A stretch of 64,000 bases of DNA, from assembly GCF_026262505.1 (NCBI RefSeq), contig NC_067206.1, positions 19,923,319-19,987,318 of the forward strand, written 5' to 3'. The notes under the pieces are model-generated. The model worked only from the letters and a program-made list of their open reading frames with translations. It did not search any database and was not told the origin of the DNA. Positions within the stretch are counted from its first letter, which is position 1. Each line of letters starts with the position of its first letter. Origin of the DNA: Trichomonas vaginalis G3. Taxonomy: Eukaryota > Parabasalia > Trichomonadida > Trichomonadidae. Of the stretch, positions 18,639 to 28,858 are shown piece after piece. The translations under genes and the position numbers were made by a program.

Positions 18639-19154
18639 TCATTGCTTTATAACTCTCTTCCTTGGTTTCTTTTTAGTTGCTTTCTTCACGTCTGTCTCCA
18701 ACTTGACTGTCTTTCTTCTTCGTCCGTAATGATACCAGTTACTTCCACCAGTCAATGGGTCAAATGGTCTTTCGTAAGGGTTTCCATACATTCCATAGGG
18801 ACCATACGGAAGAACTACTGGTGGAGGAAGAGTTCCATCGACTCTATTTAAATGCATTGTTTCACCTTTCATCTGGTCATTAAAGTCTTTTGCGTGTTTT
18901 GCAAACTCATCGTCCTTTCCTAAAGCATTTTCTGACTCAGTCGCAACCAAATTGGATGCTTTATTTATGAGTCCTATTTTATTTAATCTTAACTTCTTTG
19001 CAACCCAGCCTCCAATCTTTCCTTTATTTGCATCTAATGTCTTCGAAACTCTTCCTCCACTCATTTTATTTACTGCGTCATAAGCTCCAAGTGCTTTTGC
19101 TCCAAATGCTAATGCTTTTGTTCCCATTGCGCCTAAAGCTGCCCAAGCTACCAT
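18639..19154 (-). CDS. Minor virion/core protein candidate with basic tail
   Basis: 171 residues, intact. The N terminus is hydrophobic and alanine/glycine-rich (WAALGAMGTKALAFGAKALG), the middle is Tyr/Pro/Gly-rich (VVLPYGPYGMYGNPYERPFD), and the C terminus is strongly basic (KKATKKKPRKRVIKQ). The layout, an amphipathic N terminus plus a DNA-binding-like tail, parallels the Mav1 protein at 13244. The last codons lie in the terminal repeat. Confidence 0.65.
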   Translation of the reverse strand: MVAWAALGAMGTKALAFGAKALGAYDAVNKMSGGRVSKTLDANKGKIGGWVAKKLRLNKIGLINKASNLVATESENALGKDDEFAKHAKDFNDQMKGETMHLNRVDGTLPPPVVLPYGPYGMYGNPYERPFDPLTGGSNWYHYGRRRKTVKLETDVKKATKKKPRKRVIKQ

Positions 19155-19191
19155 TTACACCATATTAAAATCATCTCTCTTCAATATTATC

Positions 19192-19380
19192 TCATAAAAA
19201 GTTCTCGTTACTGGAGAAAGTCAATGAAACATAAACATTCTCACGGGCTTCGCCCTCACCGCTTTGCGGTCTATCTAACTTATTTCTTATATCATCTATT
19301 CTCAATAAAATGTCTGAACAATTGCTAACATCTTCTACAACAGTTATTTCATCATGAATGACCTTCAAGAACAAGCTCAT
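19192..19380 (-). CDS. Small protein carrying a double-hairpin insertion
   Basis: 62 residues. MSLFLKVIHDEITVVEDVSN is followed by RIDDIRNKLDRPQSGEGEAR. The RPQSGEGEAR part is the translation of the GC-rich double hairpin at 19245-19269, so the ancestral protein was shorter there. It immediately follows the P2 pseudogene. Function unknown. Confidence 0.5.
   Translation of the reverse strand: MSLFLKVIHDEITVVEDVSNCSDILLRIDDIRNKLDRPQSGEGEARENVYVSLTFSSNENFL
19245..19269. repeat. Double-hairpin micro-insertion e1
   Basis: GGGC-TTC-GCCC, spacer TCA, CCGC-TTT-GCGG. A GC-rich island in AT-rich coding DNA. Confidence 0.75.
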
Positions 19381-20262
19381 TTAATATGCTATTAAAATCA
19401 TTTCAATAATGAGTCCATCCTTTCCATCTTTAGGTAGCACAACATCTTTCATTGAAGAAGGTTCGACAAGTCTTATGTTAAACTTACTGACAAAGTTTGT
19501 TATACTATAATGCTTCGGTGGCGAATACATGTAGTTTGAAAGACATAAATATAGATTCTTCAGCAAATCACTTATACTGGATTTTATAACAATGTTCTCA
19601 CGAGACCAAATACCACCAAATTGACAATCTTGTAAGCAATCCTGCTGAACCTTCAACTGTAAACGTCGATGGTAACATTCCACGAAGGTCATCTATTGAC
19701 ATCGTTGAGTCACTGAATTTAAATATTTTCTTAAAGCAATCGTCATTATCTAACCATGCAATAGCTTTGAAGTTTTCATTCGAATATACATCTGCTCATT
19801 AAATGTAAAACCTGACTTCTTTGCAGAGATGACTTTAAAATCTATTGAGTTTGTTTCAAAATTATATGCTATGCTAACTTCTGAAGGTAATGGATGTCCT
19901 TCCGCAGTCAGTTGTTCTCTCACTACCGTTTGAAGCTTTGTATTAAAAACTTTCATGTCATCTCCTGTGTCTAGGTTCACATACACAGCAACAGGAAAAC
20001 TATCTTGCTTCTTTGTCTCATCATTATACCTCAAAACATTAAAGTTCTTCAATAATATTGTTCTTCCTGCTGGAATACTTCGAACCTGTCTTATTTCAAT
20101 AGCTTTCTCACCTCCTACATACTCTACCCAGTGCCTTGGATATTCATAAGTATACTGACTTTCTTGAATTTTGGTTGGTTTCATCATAACGTGTTCATAG
20201 TATATCTTTATACTCTTGTCAGTTAGACTCGGTGCTATGTTCTGAATATTTCTGACTTGCAT
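19381..20262 (-). pseudogene. Minor capsid candidate, family P2, second decayed Mav2 copy
   Basis: The ATG at 20262 (MQVRNIQNIAPSL) opens a frame to 19790 with the P2 signature YPRHWVEYVGGEKAIEIRQV. It then shifts, continues as a clean 60-codon stretch, shifts again near 19650 and ends at 19381 with GIWSRENIVIKSS and PPKHYSITNFVSKF. These match the end of the intact Mav2 copy (GIWDRKQAILYSN; PNPKYYKLTGFNRE). Two indels make it non-functional as written. Having two P2 genes in one element is unusual. Confidence 0.75.
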
Positions 20263-20277
20263 TTTTAATGGAGAAAA

Positions 20278-21099
20278 ATGAAGCATTTAATACATGACGT
20301 AGATGAAGACATGAATGAAACTACAGACAACTTAACTCTTCTCTCATTCTTCCTTTCAGTAAAGGACTATGAGTTCTGTTCAAATGGTGTGTATTTCTAT
20401 TGTGGAAAGATGGGTTCAGGTAAGACATTTAATTTAATTCGTCATATACTCATAACAGAACGTTTAGGAAATGACTCATATTATGACCAAATCATTATAT
20501 CAGCAACTTCAGACTCTATGGACTCAACAGCGAAAACATTATGTCAAAAGTTCAAGCCTCTGTCGTTAAAGTTCCAGACAGTGAACTCATTGAATTTCTT
20601 CAACGTTACATTCGACGTAAGAGGAAATATTATGCCATCGTTGAATTTATACAGTCAGGAATGCAAAAGACTTCAGAAGAGATGGAAAGAATTATTGACA
20701 AACACCACTTACGTCAGTACTCAGGAGTTTACGAATATGAAACGACTGACAAACTACATTCTATCAAAACTTTCAAAATACCCCTTCAAAAAATATCCTT
20801 CAAACACTCTGCTCGTTTGCGACGACTTCGCCGGAAAAGGTTTAGTGTCAAAGCCTGACTCACCATTAGCTAACATCATTACTAAAGTCAGACATTACCA
20901 CTTAACTGTAGCAATACTTATGCAAACATGGAGGTTTTTAGCTTTAAACATAAAACGTCTCATAACTGACTTCGTTATCTTTCAAGGTTTCTCACGTTAT
21001 GATATTGAACTCATTTGGAAACAGTCAGGTATAACATTACCTTTTGAAGAAATTTGGGAAGCATATAAGTCTCCTCATCTCTCCTCGTTCATACCTTGA
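20278..21099 (+). pseudogene. A32-type packaging ATPase (Mav2) with an out-of-frame middle
   Basis: The ORF is open for 273 codons: Walker A YCGKMGSGKTFNL near residue 46 and Walker B LLVCDDFAGK near 188, then VAILMQT. Homology to the Mav1 ATPase in the middle, however, lies in another frame (20541 to about 20780: DSELIEFLQRYIRRKRKYYA). Two compensating shifts leave the ORF open while replacing about 80 residues by unrelated sequence. The product probably does not fold properly unless the indels are sequence errors. It is divergent from the P2 gene across 15 bp. Confidence 0.8.
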
Positions 21100-21163
21100 A
21101 GATTCATATCATGACTAATACCATTAAAGTCAAAAATATTCCATGGGAACGACCAACATTGTT

Positions 21164-21674
21164 TTAAAGTTTAACCTTCAATTGACTGATGGTAAACAAA
21201 TTCCATGCATCTCTGTCGCCATTTCTGTTAATATTTTTGCTGTCATTCATATCATCCACTTCTCCATCCGTTAACTTTTGAGGATATGCGTTAGAATAGC
21301 TGTTCTTAAATGAAGGCTTTTCACCTTTTAGCGCATAAACTCTATAACTTTCTGCATACTTTATGTTTGAACCTCCTGAGCCATCATTGACATAAATTTT
21401 TATAGGCTTCCACCCTTTGTTCATGTTCCTGCTTCTTCCCTTAGCTCTTTTGTTCAGTAGTTTCTACATCTTTATACACAGCTCCTGTCTCAGTGAATTC
21501 AACAATATTTTCATTCGTTAGCTTTACATTCAAACCCTTGTCGAGTATATTGTTCATTTCATACATATAAAAGGTTTTTATTCTATATGAAATGAGAAGC
21601 AAATCCATCTTAGCTGGTGCCGTTAATGTTCCAATTGAACCAACATCAAATGTTGACTCACGAACGACAAACAA
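21164..21674 (-). pseudogene. Unidentified decayed Mav2 gene
   Basis: Two minus-strand frames (21441-21674 and 21164-21424) join by one shift near 21460 through a basic linker (KRAKGRSRNMNKGWK). No in-frame ATG exists at the upper end. The upper part (LISYRIKTFYMYEMNNILDK) could be a capsid-type beta region given its place in a decayed capsid module, but similarity is too weak to claim. Confidence 0.35.
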
Positions 21675-21689
21675 TATGTCATAAAGAAC

Positions 21690-22173
21690 TATAGTTCGGA
21701 GTGTTTGAAAGAAAAAGAACCAGAACTGAAATCCGTGAATTTAAACTCAGCTTCAAACGCTAACGCTACATCAGATGTTAAGTTAGAGTATCCACCACTG
21801 GACAAATTCTTTCAGAGAAGCCAACGACAACCCTTACACAAATGTTCAAACAAATCCTTCAGATAACGTAGACCATTACCTTCTTCAGTTATACCAAACA
21901 ATTTTACTCAAAGACGATAAGAAGCTTTTGACAAATCTTATAAGTAAGAACCAAATAATTCTAACAAAGGAGGACCTTGAAAATGTTATATCACGAATAA
22001 CAGGGAAACAATGTGTCATTGACTATCTCGACCCTGAAATCGAATGCTGTGGTCAAACGCCACCATTCATGAAAATAGGTAACATCCGCATCATTGAAAC
22101 ACCAGGAACTACAGGAGTTGAGTTTAAGTATAAATATTCGAACGAGTATACAAAACTTTCAACAGAAATATAA
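21690..22173 (+). pseudogene. Mav2 remnant of the virion-module protein seen at 81 and 45042
   Basis: The best frame is 21928-22173 (IILTKEDLENVISRITGKQC, then PEIECCGQTPPFMKIGNIRI). Its CCG-containing end aligns with the end of the Mav3 gene at 45042-45620. Upstream codons are scattered over other frames. There is no intact start. Confidence 0.55.
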
Positions 22174-22200
22174 ACTTTGTTTGAAATATGTTTTAGTAAA

Positions 22201-22470
22201 TTAAAGCAATTTGTAATATCTATCCAAAACTTCTTCAACAGTATCGAACTCATCTTCATAATGCAAACCCAATCTTATTGACTTGGTGCAGTTTTCACTA
22301 ACACAATATAGCGCTTTGCGCTCGGCGCCTTTGACGCCTTTTTCTGTTCTCTTGACTGACATAACTAACTCATTTGTTTCATCAAACAGCAACAACCAAA
22401 GTTCATGACCTAATACATAACATTCATACTTTATATTTTTAGCTCTGAGTTCTCTTGTAAGCTGTTGCAT
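22201..22470 (-). CDS. Small unknown protein with a double-hairpin insertion
   Basis: 89 residues: MQQLTRELRAKNIKYECYVL to EEVLDRYYKLL. The segment EKGVKGAERKAL is encoded by the GC-rich double hairpin at 22311-22338. It occupies the place that the 45639-46058 gene has in Mav3, but I cannot show homology. The start overlaps the end of the P1 remnant. Confidence 0.5.
   Translation of the reverse strand: MQQLTRELRAKNIKYECYVLGHELWLLLFDETNELVMSVKRTEKGVKGAERKALYCVSENCTKSIRLGLHYEDEFDTVEEVLDRYYKLL
22311..22338. repeat. Double-hairpin micro-insertion e2
   Basis: GCGC-TTT-GCGC, spacer TC, GGCGCC-TTT-GACGCC (one mismatch). Confidence 0.7.
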
Positions 22471-23128
22471 TTAATATTTTCTAAAAAGTCAACTTCAACA
22501 GTCATTCGCACTGGTGCCTTCAGTTCTACAGGCTCTCCTTGAAAGTCAACAAGTCTGAATTGCATGTCTTTCAAATTATGAGGACTAATGCGAACCCATT
22601 TACCTAAATGAGTTGCTATGACAGGAACGTTTGGAATGAACATTGAATTGACTGCATAACAGAAGGATTTATATTCTACTGAACCTTTACTATTAACTCC
22701 TGAAATACCTGTGACATTAGCTATTTTGACTCAATGTACAAAAAATTACCATAACATACGTATGGAACAGATTTCATCTCAATCGTTTTGTCAACACTTT
22801 TCAAAGGAAATGTCATATGGTATGCTCCCAGAAGCAATTGAACTCTATGACTCATTCGTGTTATCTTAAACTCCTTCGCATAACTGAACTTCAAAACTCC
22901 TGCAATAAGTTTAACATTCATTAAGTTTTCTTCGTTCTCCTTGTTTATTGTAGTATTTATGAGAGCATTTAACACTCCAGCTAATGTTTCCATCTTATAT
23001 TCTACATTATTGTGAAATCTTATTTCGTGCTTCTTTCCATCTATTTCAAGCTCCATGAAATCTGTTTCATCTGTTATAACGAAAAGCGATAGTATTGAAG
23101 TCAACAACTCTGAAAGCAAGCGCTTCAT
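22431..23128 (-). pseudogene. Minor capsid candidate, family P1, Mav2 remnant
   Basis: Frames 22721-23128 and 22431-22643 together match the Mav1/Mav3 P1 family: ITDETDFMELEIDGKKHEIR against TPEDFIVVNGKKY, and MQFRLVDFQGEPVELKAPVR against the LVDANFVPVKL block. At least one shift lies between 22643 and 22721, and the N terminus is short. It is part of a second, decayed capsid module inside Mav2. Confidence 0.65.
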
Positions 23129-23806
23129 TCTGAAGACCTAAGTTTGTTTGTAGCTTTACTGTCCCGTATTCGTTTGGGTCTGTACTTTGCAAATAGAACA
23201 ACATTTTATTCTCATTAAAATATGAGTATTGCTGCATATGCGTATGAAGCTGACAGAGCTAAACGTTTATATTTTGGTCAATACTCTCTCACACTTACTG
23301 ACAAATATATTGTTATCAGTGATGGAAATACCGAGAAATACATAACATGGAAGGACTATGAAAAGTTTGACCCTATTTTAACTCCATGTACAATGCCATT
23401 CATTGTAAATGGTGAAGTTGTCATGAAGAACGACACAACAGTATATAAGTCTGTATATGAAGCGTTAGAATATATGTTGAATTATAATCCCGAAAGATTT
23501 GACCCAAGCACTACACCATGTGCAATGCCTTTTATTAAGGACGGTGAAATCGTAAGAGTTCCGGATTCAACGGTTTACTGCTGTTCAAAACAGTTTACAA
23601 AACATTTTAGCGAATATCTTTAATTCAGAAACTACAGAAATAAAATTACCATATATAACAGATGCTAAAGAAATTAAATCAAAAACGACAACATTATTTA
23701 CGTCACTTAATGATTTAATGACTTATATCATTAATATTCCTGCACCAACTACAGCATTTGATCCAAACTCGACGGTTTGCAGTGTACCTTTCATAAAGTC
23801 GCAAAC

Positions 23807-23859
23807 GGACTCTTTGAGTCCTGAAGGTCTTTCAGACCGAAGCGACCAGGGCGAAGCCC
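23807..23859. repeat. Hairpin micro-insertion e3 (three hairpins)
   Basis: GGACTC-TTT-GAGTCC, TGAA, GGTCT-TTC-AGACC, ten bases, GGGC-GAA-GCCC, then ATGAC. Confidence 0.8.
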
Positions 23860-24534
23860 ATGACAGTTCATTAATTGTTTAAGGGATTCAACAGTTAATG
23901 AATCATTAAAGGCGTCATTAATGAAAATCATTGATTTTAACTCATTCACGAATACATATAATTCATTCATTAATGTTTCATATGCTTCTAAAGAAGGTGA
24001 GCCAAAAACTATCGATAAAGCGGTGTATGAAATAAAAGCATCAACGACGAAATTGAATTCGTTAACTTTTGACGGTGATAGTTTCGTTAATGACATAACA
24101 TCGGGGAAAACAATTTTAACGAAAGAATATTTAAAATCTCATGTTAGTGAGTTCGTTGAAATTGAAAAAGAAGGTGGAATTAAGTTCGATCCACTGAATT
24201 TCATTTTCAGCTTAGCGAATGCGGGTGTTAGTTTCGCTGAATGGACAACTATACAGAGTGAAATAAATGCAATATGGACGTTTTTGGGGTCAAAAGCGGG
24301 AATGGGTGAGCTTGTAAATGCTGCAAGAACATTAGGTGAAACAGGAAATTTTGTAGATGGTTTTAAAAGACTTGTTTCAAATGTTTTAACAAACACAAAG
24401 AAATTATTTAGATATACCATACATAACGGACGGATTTTCGAACAGGTAGCAACAAACCCTCCGGTTATGGCTGCGTTGATGATGGTTAGAGATATAAAAC
24501 CACGTAACGACGGGAACGAAGAACATGAACAACA

Positions 24535-24565
24535 GAGCCCAACGGGCTCAGAGCCACATAGTGGC
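24535..24565. repeat. Double-hairpin micro-insertion e4
   Basis: GAGCCC-AAC-GGGCTC, spacer AGA, GCCAC-ATA-GTGGC. In frame within the structural gene. Confidence 0.8.
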
Positions 24566-24720
24566 GAGGATACTGGTCGGGTTATTCAAGACATTAAAAA
24601 CGTGTATCCTGAAGTTATTGATTTATTTAGAGGAGTTAATGATTCAATTTCAAAACATTCTATAACCCTCGATGAAGAGAATAAATTAACAGATTATATA
24701 TTCGTCATTATTGCAGAATA

Positions 24721-26717
24721 ATGAAGAGAATAAATGAAAAAGGAATTGGTGATATCATTAATGTCAGCGATGTAATGATGAAAAGAAATTTTGACTCATT
24801 ATTTACAAAACCGAAAACAGAATATAGTCTTTATGACGTAATTACCGAATTAATGAAAAAGATTAATGATAATAAGAGTTCTGGCGGAAGAGTTGAATTA
24901 GAAGTGAATGATGTTAATGAGAAATTAGCCGAAAAAGCAGATAAAAACCACGTTCATTATATAACTTCAGACGAACAGATTATAACGGACTACCATGGAT
25001 ATTTAACACGAAGTGATGAAGCGAAGACAAAAAATGTTAATGAAAGAAGATATAAATACATTCGTGCTAAAGGTTATGACATAAGCTGTACTGTACAGTA
25101 TGACACAGGTAAAGCACCAGAAGCATTTAGTTATAACGATGAAATTTATGCCTCTACTTTCTCTGTTAATGGTGTATTAGTTGAACCAAGATTTACTTTG
25201 AGAGTTAAGTCAAAAATAACGTTTGAAGATGCTATTAAAAGTAAAGCTGACAAAGTTGAACTTGAAGCGAACAAAGTTTTGAAATCTCATAAACACAACA
25301 TCTCCGATATAAATGAACTTCAAACTTCTTTAGACAGTAAAGCTGACAAGAACCATACACATAAATCCTTCACTACTGTTAGAGCAGACGACATAATATT
25401 GAACTTTGACCTTGGTTCAAGTGCACCATTAGAAAATCCAAGTACAAGCGTAAAAGATACACTAAACTTTAATAACATGTATGAACATTGAAGGTCATGC
25501 AGAAACTTTGAAACACATGAACTACCAGCAATGTTAGATAAGAAAGCAGACAAGAACCATACACATATTTCTTCACAACTGTTGCTATAGAAAGTATTGA
25601 AGGAACGGTTGAAGAAACTGGTGGGGATGCATTATATTGTAAACCTCCTAACTTTCCACAAGGTTTAACATCGGATGACGACATAACGACGATGAGAAAC
25701 ATTAGATGTAAAGATGTTTATGTCATGAAGGATGAACATAATATTAAATTCACTGCTCAAGATTTATATGATAAGAAAGCTGACAAGAACCATACACATA
25801 AATCCTTCACTACTGTTAGAGCAGACGACATAATATTGAACTTTGACCTTGGTTCAAGTGCACCATTAGAAAATCCAAGTACAAGCGTAAAAGATACTCT
25901 TAACAATTTAGATAAGAGTTGCAGGAATACCGAAGATCATGCCAGAAACTTTGAAGCATATGAACTACCAGCAATGTTAGATAAGAAAGCTGACAAAACT
26001 TATGTGGATGCAGAACTAACAAAGAAATTTTCGAAACCAGATACAATGACATTTACAACAGAAATTATAAATGGTGAACCAGCAACTCCATTTGAATTTG
26101 TTAGAGGTCTTCAACCAGATACTTTTGAATTTTTCTTGGATAATTCTATTGAACTAACATTACATTATAAAAGTGGAACAAATGCAACATTTCATCCGGG
26201 AGATACATTCCAAATGGTATTTAATGACATAAGTTCTTTAGAATATGTTTATAGAGTTATGAGCATATATGATTTAATATATCCTATAGGAGCTGTTTAT
26301 ACGTCTATGAATCCAATAAATCCAAACACTTTATTTGGTGGTAGATGGTATGAAATAGTTGACAGTTTTCCATTCTACACTAATACGCAGTCAATGAAGA
26401 TGGGAGGTTCAAAGAAAATAGGTATTGAAAACCTTCCTTCACATATGCATAGGTTCAGTGGAAGAACATCTGTGGAAGGAAACCATTCACATTCAATAAC
26501 AAAAAGAGGTTATACAAATCTTGCAGCGGGTTCGGATAGACAGGGAATGCATAGATATGATATCACAACTGACCCAGTAGATGTTAGCACAGGTATTTTC
26601 TGTGGAACTGCAGGAAATCATACACATGTTGTAGCTGGTATTACAGACCCAGCAGGTAATGGAAAAGATTATATGCCTCCTTATATAACAATGCACGCTT
26701 GGATACGAGTTGGTTAA
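24721..26717 (+). pseudogene. Phage-type collar/fibre protein (Mav2), frameshifted
   Basis: The frame 24721-25491 has helical KADK/HTH modules. After shifts near 25480 and 25575 the frame 25692-26717 carries the collar-type C-terminal domain: YPIGAVYTSMNPINP, GGRWYEIVDSF, IENLPSHMHRF, GNHTHVVAG and YMPPYITMHAWIRVG. A stretch of about 120 bp (25340-25465) is repeated almost exactly at 25790-25905 (TTVRADDIILNFDLGSSAPL twice), so the gene has an internal duplication. It is homologous to the intact Mav1 fibre, mainly at the C terminus; the shaft has diverged, as receptor-binding fibres do. Confidence 0.8.
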
Positions 26718-26736
26718 AATCTTTAACTTTACATAA

Positions 26737-27822
26737 ATGAGCTTGAAAGAAGTATTCGAACAACATCCATGGAGGTCATTTAAGAAGTTCAATGAAGCTG
26801 CAAAGAGTCGGGGATTTACTAACAGAGCTGAAGTGAAAAGGTTCTTTGACAAAAATGTTGTACATCAAACAAAAATAAATCCTTACGACTACTTTTTACC
26901 AATTTACTCCAACACTCCTGACGCATACCAATTTGACACTCTCATTCAAAGCAGAAAATGTGGTCATAACCCATTCCTCATCTTCATTAATGTTAACACT
27001 CGTAAAGCTTTTGCGTATATAATGAAAAATAAAGGAACTCGTGAAGTGTTAAGAGTTTTACAAAAGTTTGTAGCAGAACATAGCCCAAGTATTTTAACAT
27101 CAGACCAAGACGGTGCATACCTCAGCAACGAAATCACAGAATTTCTCATTAAGCATAACATAACTCACTACACTACTGAAGACCATAACCATAACATACT
27201 CGGTATCATTAACCGCTTCATAAGGACTCTCAGAGATTTAAATCAAGAGCGAGACTTTACCGAAGAAACAATGAAACATTTCATCGAAGTTTACAATTCC
27301 TCAACACATTCTACAACAGGACATACACCAAATTCAATGACACAACAACAAGAAGAAAAGTATATACAAAAGAAACGAAGCCAAACACAAAATATCAGAA
27401 ATTCAACAAAATTTACCCTCATTCCTGGTACAAAAGTTCGTGTAGTTCTTGACGACAAACCGTTGACAAAGAAACGTTTAAGGTTAAGTCGAAATTATTA
27501 TATCGTAGACTCTACGCAAGGTAATGGATATCTTATAAAAGCTGCTGACGACTCCATAGCATTTTACCCTCGACATAAATTAGTCGAAAGTAGTAATGGC
27601 AAACTTGCTGAAACCATTGACGAAGCAAAGCGAGGAGTGGTTATTGAAATACTTGGCTATAACACAAACGATGACACTTATAAAGTAAGATATGAAGGAG
27701 GCGTTGAAGATGTTATACCATCTAAGAACTTGAGAGAGTCGAAGCCAACACATCTGGGACCATTAGAGCGGGAGTACTGGAAAGACAAAAATATGCCAGA
27801 AAGAATAAGAAAATTCTTCTAA
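26737..27822 (+). CDS. Retroviral-type (rve) integrase of Mav2, intact frame
   Basis: 361 residues. Catalytic core: first Asp in YQFDTLIQSRK near residue 68, second Asp in ILTSDQDGAYL near 126. Exactly 35 residues further, where the catalytic Glu should be, is Asn in LGIINRFIRTLRDLN. The C terminus has a chromo/SH3-like region (YKVRYEGGVEDVIPSKNL). This is the Maverick DDE integrase and acts on the terminal repeats. The Glu-to-Asn change predicts loss of catalysis unless another residue serves. 20 bp below the fibre, same strand. Confidence 0.9.
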   Translation: MSLKEVFEQHPWRSFKKFNEAAKSRGFTNRAEVKRFFDKNVVHQTKINPYDYFLPIYSNTPDAYQFDTLIQSRKCGHNPFLIFINVNTRKAFAYIMKNKGTREVLRVLQKFVAEHSPSILTSDQDGAYLSNEITEFLIKHNITHYTTEDHNHNILGIINRFIRTLRDLNQERDFTEETMKHFIEVYNSSTHSTTGHTPNSMTQQQEEKYIQKKRSQTQNIRNSTKFTLIPGTKVRVVLDDKPLTKKRLRLSRNYYIVDSTQGNGYLIKAADDSIAFYPRHKLVESSNGKLAETIDEAKRGVVIEILGYNTNDDTYKVRYEGGVEDVIPSKNLRESKPTHLGPLEREYWKDKNMPERIRKFF

Positions 27823-27923
27823 ACTTTTTCATTAGATGTAAATCAGACATGAATGAGAACAGTCATGATATCATTAATGGTACCATTTATTTTTGTCATA
27901 AATTTACACCTAAAATATAATTT

Positions 27924-27985
27924 AGGTGAAGAGGTGACATCTCACCCGTTTTCTCACCTCTTTTCTCACCTCTTGAATTTTCATG
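27924..27985 (+). repeat. Iteron palindrome R7 (AGGTGA type)
   Basis: AGGTGAAGAGGTGACATCTCACC with further TCACCTC half-sites, then TTGAATTTTCATGAAAAC, directly above the HNH gene. Confidence 0.75.
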
Positions 27986-28033
27986 AAAACAATTTATTTT
28001 AAAAACAATATATTTTTTTTTATTTTATTTGAA

Positions 28034-28618
28034 ATGTACGCTGAGTTTGTTGGAGAAGACCGTTGGGAAACTTGTTTGTTAGATGAGAAATATGAAATTC
28101 ACTGTTGTGAGTTATTTGAAGTCAGAAACAAAAAGACAAAAAGAGTTTTAAGCGAATGGGAGCGAAATGACGGATATGCTGATATGAAGATGGGTGGAAA
28201 ACACCATCTTAAACGTGTTGTCATTGCAACTCATTTTATACTGAATCCTAACAATTTACCTTTTGTAGACCATATAAACCATATAAGAAACGACAATAGA
28301 CTTGAAAACTTACGTTGGGTCACTTATTCTGAAAACAATAAGAACAAAGGTAAATTTAGAGATATTGTATTCGAATTTGTCGACGAACTAGAAGATGAAA
28401 CAATTGAAATTACAGACTATGGCAAGCATACGTTTGAGTTTTACTACTATAGCGAAGAACAAGACTCTTTCTACTTTTATACCGGCGTAAACTATAGGAA
28501 ATTACAAGTATATTTTACTAAGGCGGGCTATGCTTATGTAAACACTAGAGATACAGATGGAAAATACGTTCGAATACTTCTTAACAAATTCAAGAAGCTA
28601 TATGGCATACCATTTTAA
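28034..28618 (+). CDS. HNH homing-type endonuclease
   Basis: The ATG at 28034 (MYAEFVGEDRWETCLL) is preferred; an upstream ATG at 27983 would add a hydrophobic stretch encoded by the T-rich leader. HHLKRVVIATHFILNP is followed by FVDHINHIRNDNRLENLRWV, the canonical HNH core (His, Asn, His/Asn-rich) with the ENLRWV end. N-terminal WETCLLDEKYEIHC resembles the NUMOD-type domain of phage HNH proteins. Such nucleases are selfish cargo of large DNA viruses. Flanked by iterons R7 and R8. Confidence 0.85.
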   Translation: MYAEFVGEDRWETCLLDEKYEIHCCELFEVRNKKTKRVLSEWERNDGYADMKMGGKHHLKRVVIATHFILNPNNLPFVDHINHIRNDNRLENLRWVTYSENNKNKGKFRDIVFEFVDELEDETIEITDYGKHTFEFYYYSEEQDSFYFYTGVNYRKLQVYFTKAGYAYVNTRDTDGKYVRILLNKFKKLYGIPF

Positions 28619-28794
28619 AACAATATATTTTTACATATATTAAATGCTTCAGGTTGAAAGAATATGGTGGAGCCAAAAGTGGCTCGACCTCAAAACAAAC
28701 ATTTTATGAGCTTACAAAGGGTGTTATGAATGAATTCAGCAACATACATCCTGACCTCATTCATTTTGTTGCTAAATTCAGTAAAAATAATGTT
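28619..28794. other. Non-coding spacer
   Basis: AT-rich, with a small inverted repeat (GAGCCAAAAGTGGCTC at about 28672) and GAATTCAGCAACATACATCC; ends in AAAAATAATGTTT before R8. No gene seen. Confidence 0.6.
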
Positions 28795-28858
28795 TAGGTG
28801 AAGAGGTGACATCTCACCTGTTTTCTCACCTCTTTTTTCACCTCTTGAATTTTCATGA
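28795..28858 (+). repeat. Iteron palindrome R8 (AGGTGA type)
   Basis: AGGTGAAGAGGTGACATCTCACC plus two more TCACCT half-sites; its tail TTTTCATGAATTTCC provides the first ATG of the next gene. Confidence 0.8.

Larger units (their letters stand above)
18005..18661 (+). repeat. Mav2 left terminal inverted repeat (657 bp)
   Basis: Nearly identical to the inverted 40469-41125, with only a couple of substitutions seen in the iteron. It begins with AG as Maverick ends do. It contains a CAAACGACAACA double repeat, a complete 94-residue gene, iteron R6 and the 3' end of the next gene. Confidence 0.93.
23222..24721 (+). pseudogene. Large repeat-containing structural protein upstream of the fibre
   Basis: Three copies of an FDP-x-x-T-x-C-x-x-PFI motif are seen: FDPILTPCTMPFIVNGEVV, FDPSTTPCAMPFIKDGEIV and, after a shift near 23590, FDPNSTVCSVPFIKS. 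A triple hairpin insertion (23807-23859) then leads to a stop at about 23881. A long clean frame from 23921 (MKIIDFNSFTNTYNSFINVS) runs to 24721. It overlaps the fibre start (TAATG), implying co-expression or an original fusion. It probably forms the shaft or base of the fibre; inference. Confidence 0.55.

Noticed and set aside
20541-20858. Separate 105-codon gene
   Set aside because: It is the ancestral middle frame of the ATPase, not an independent gene.
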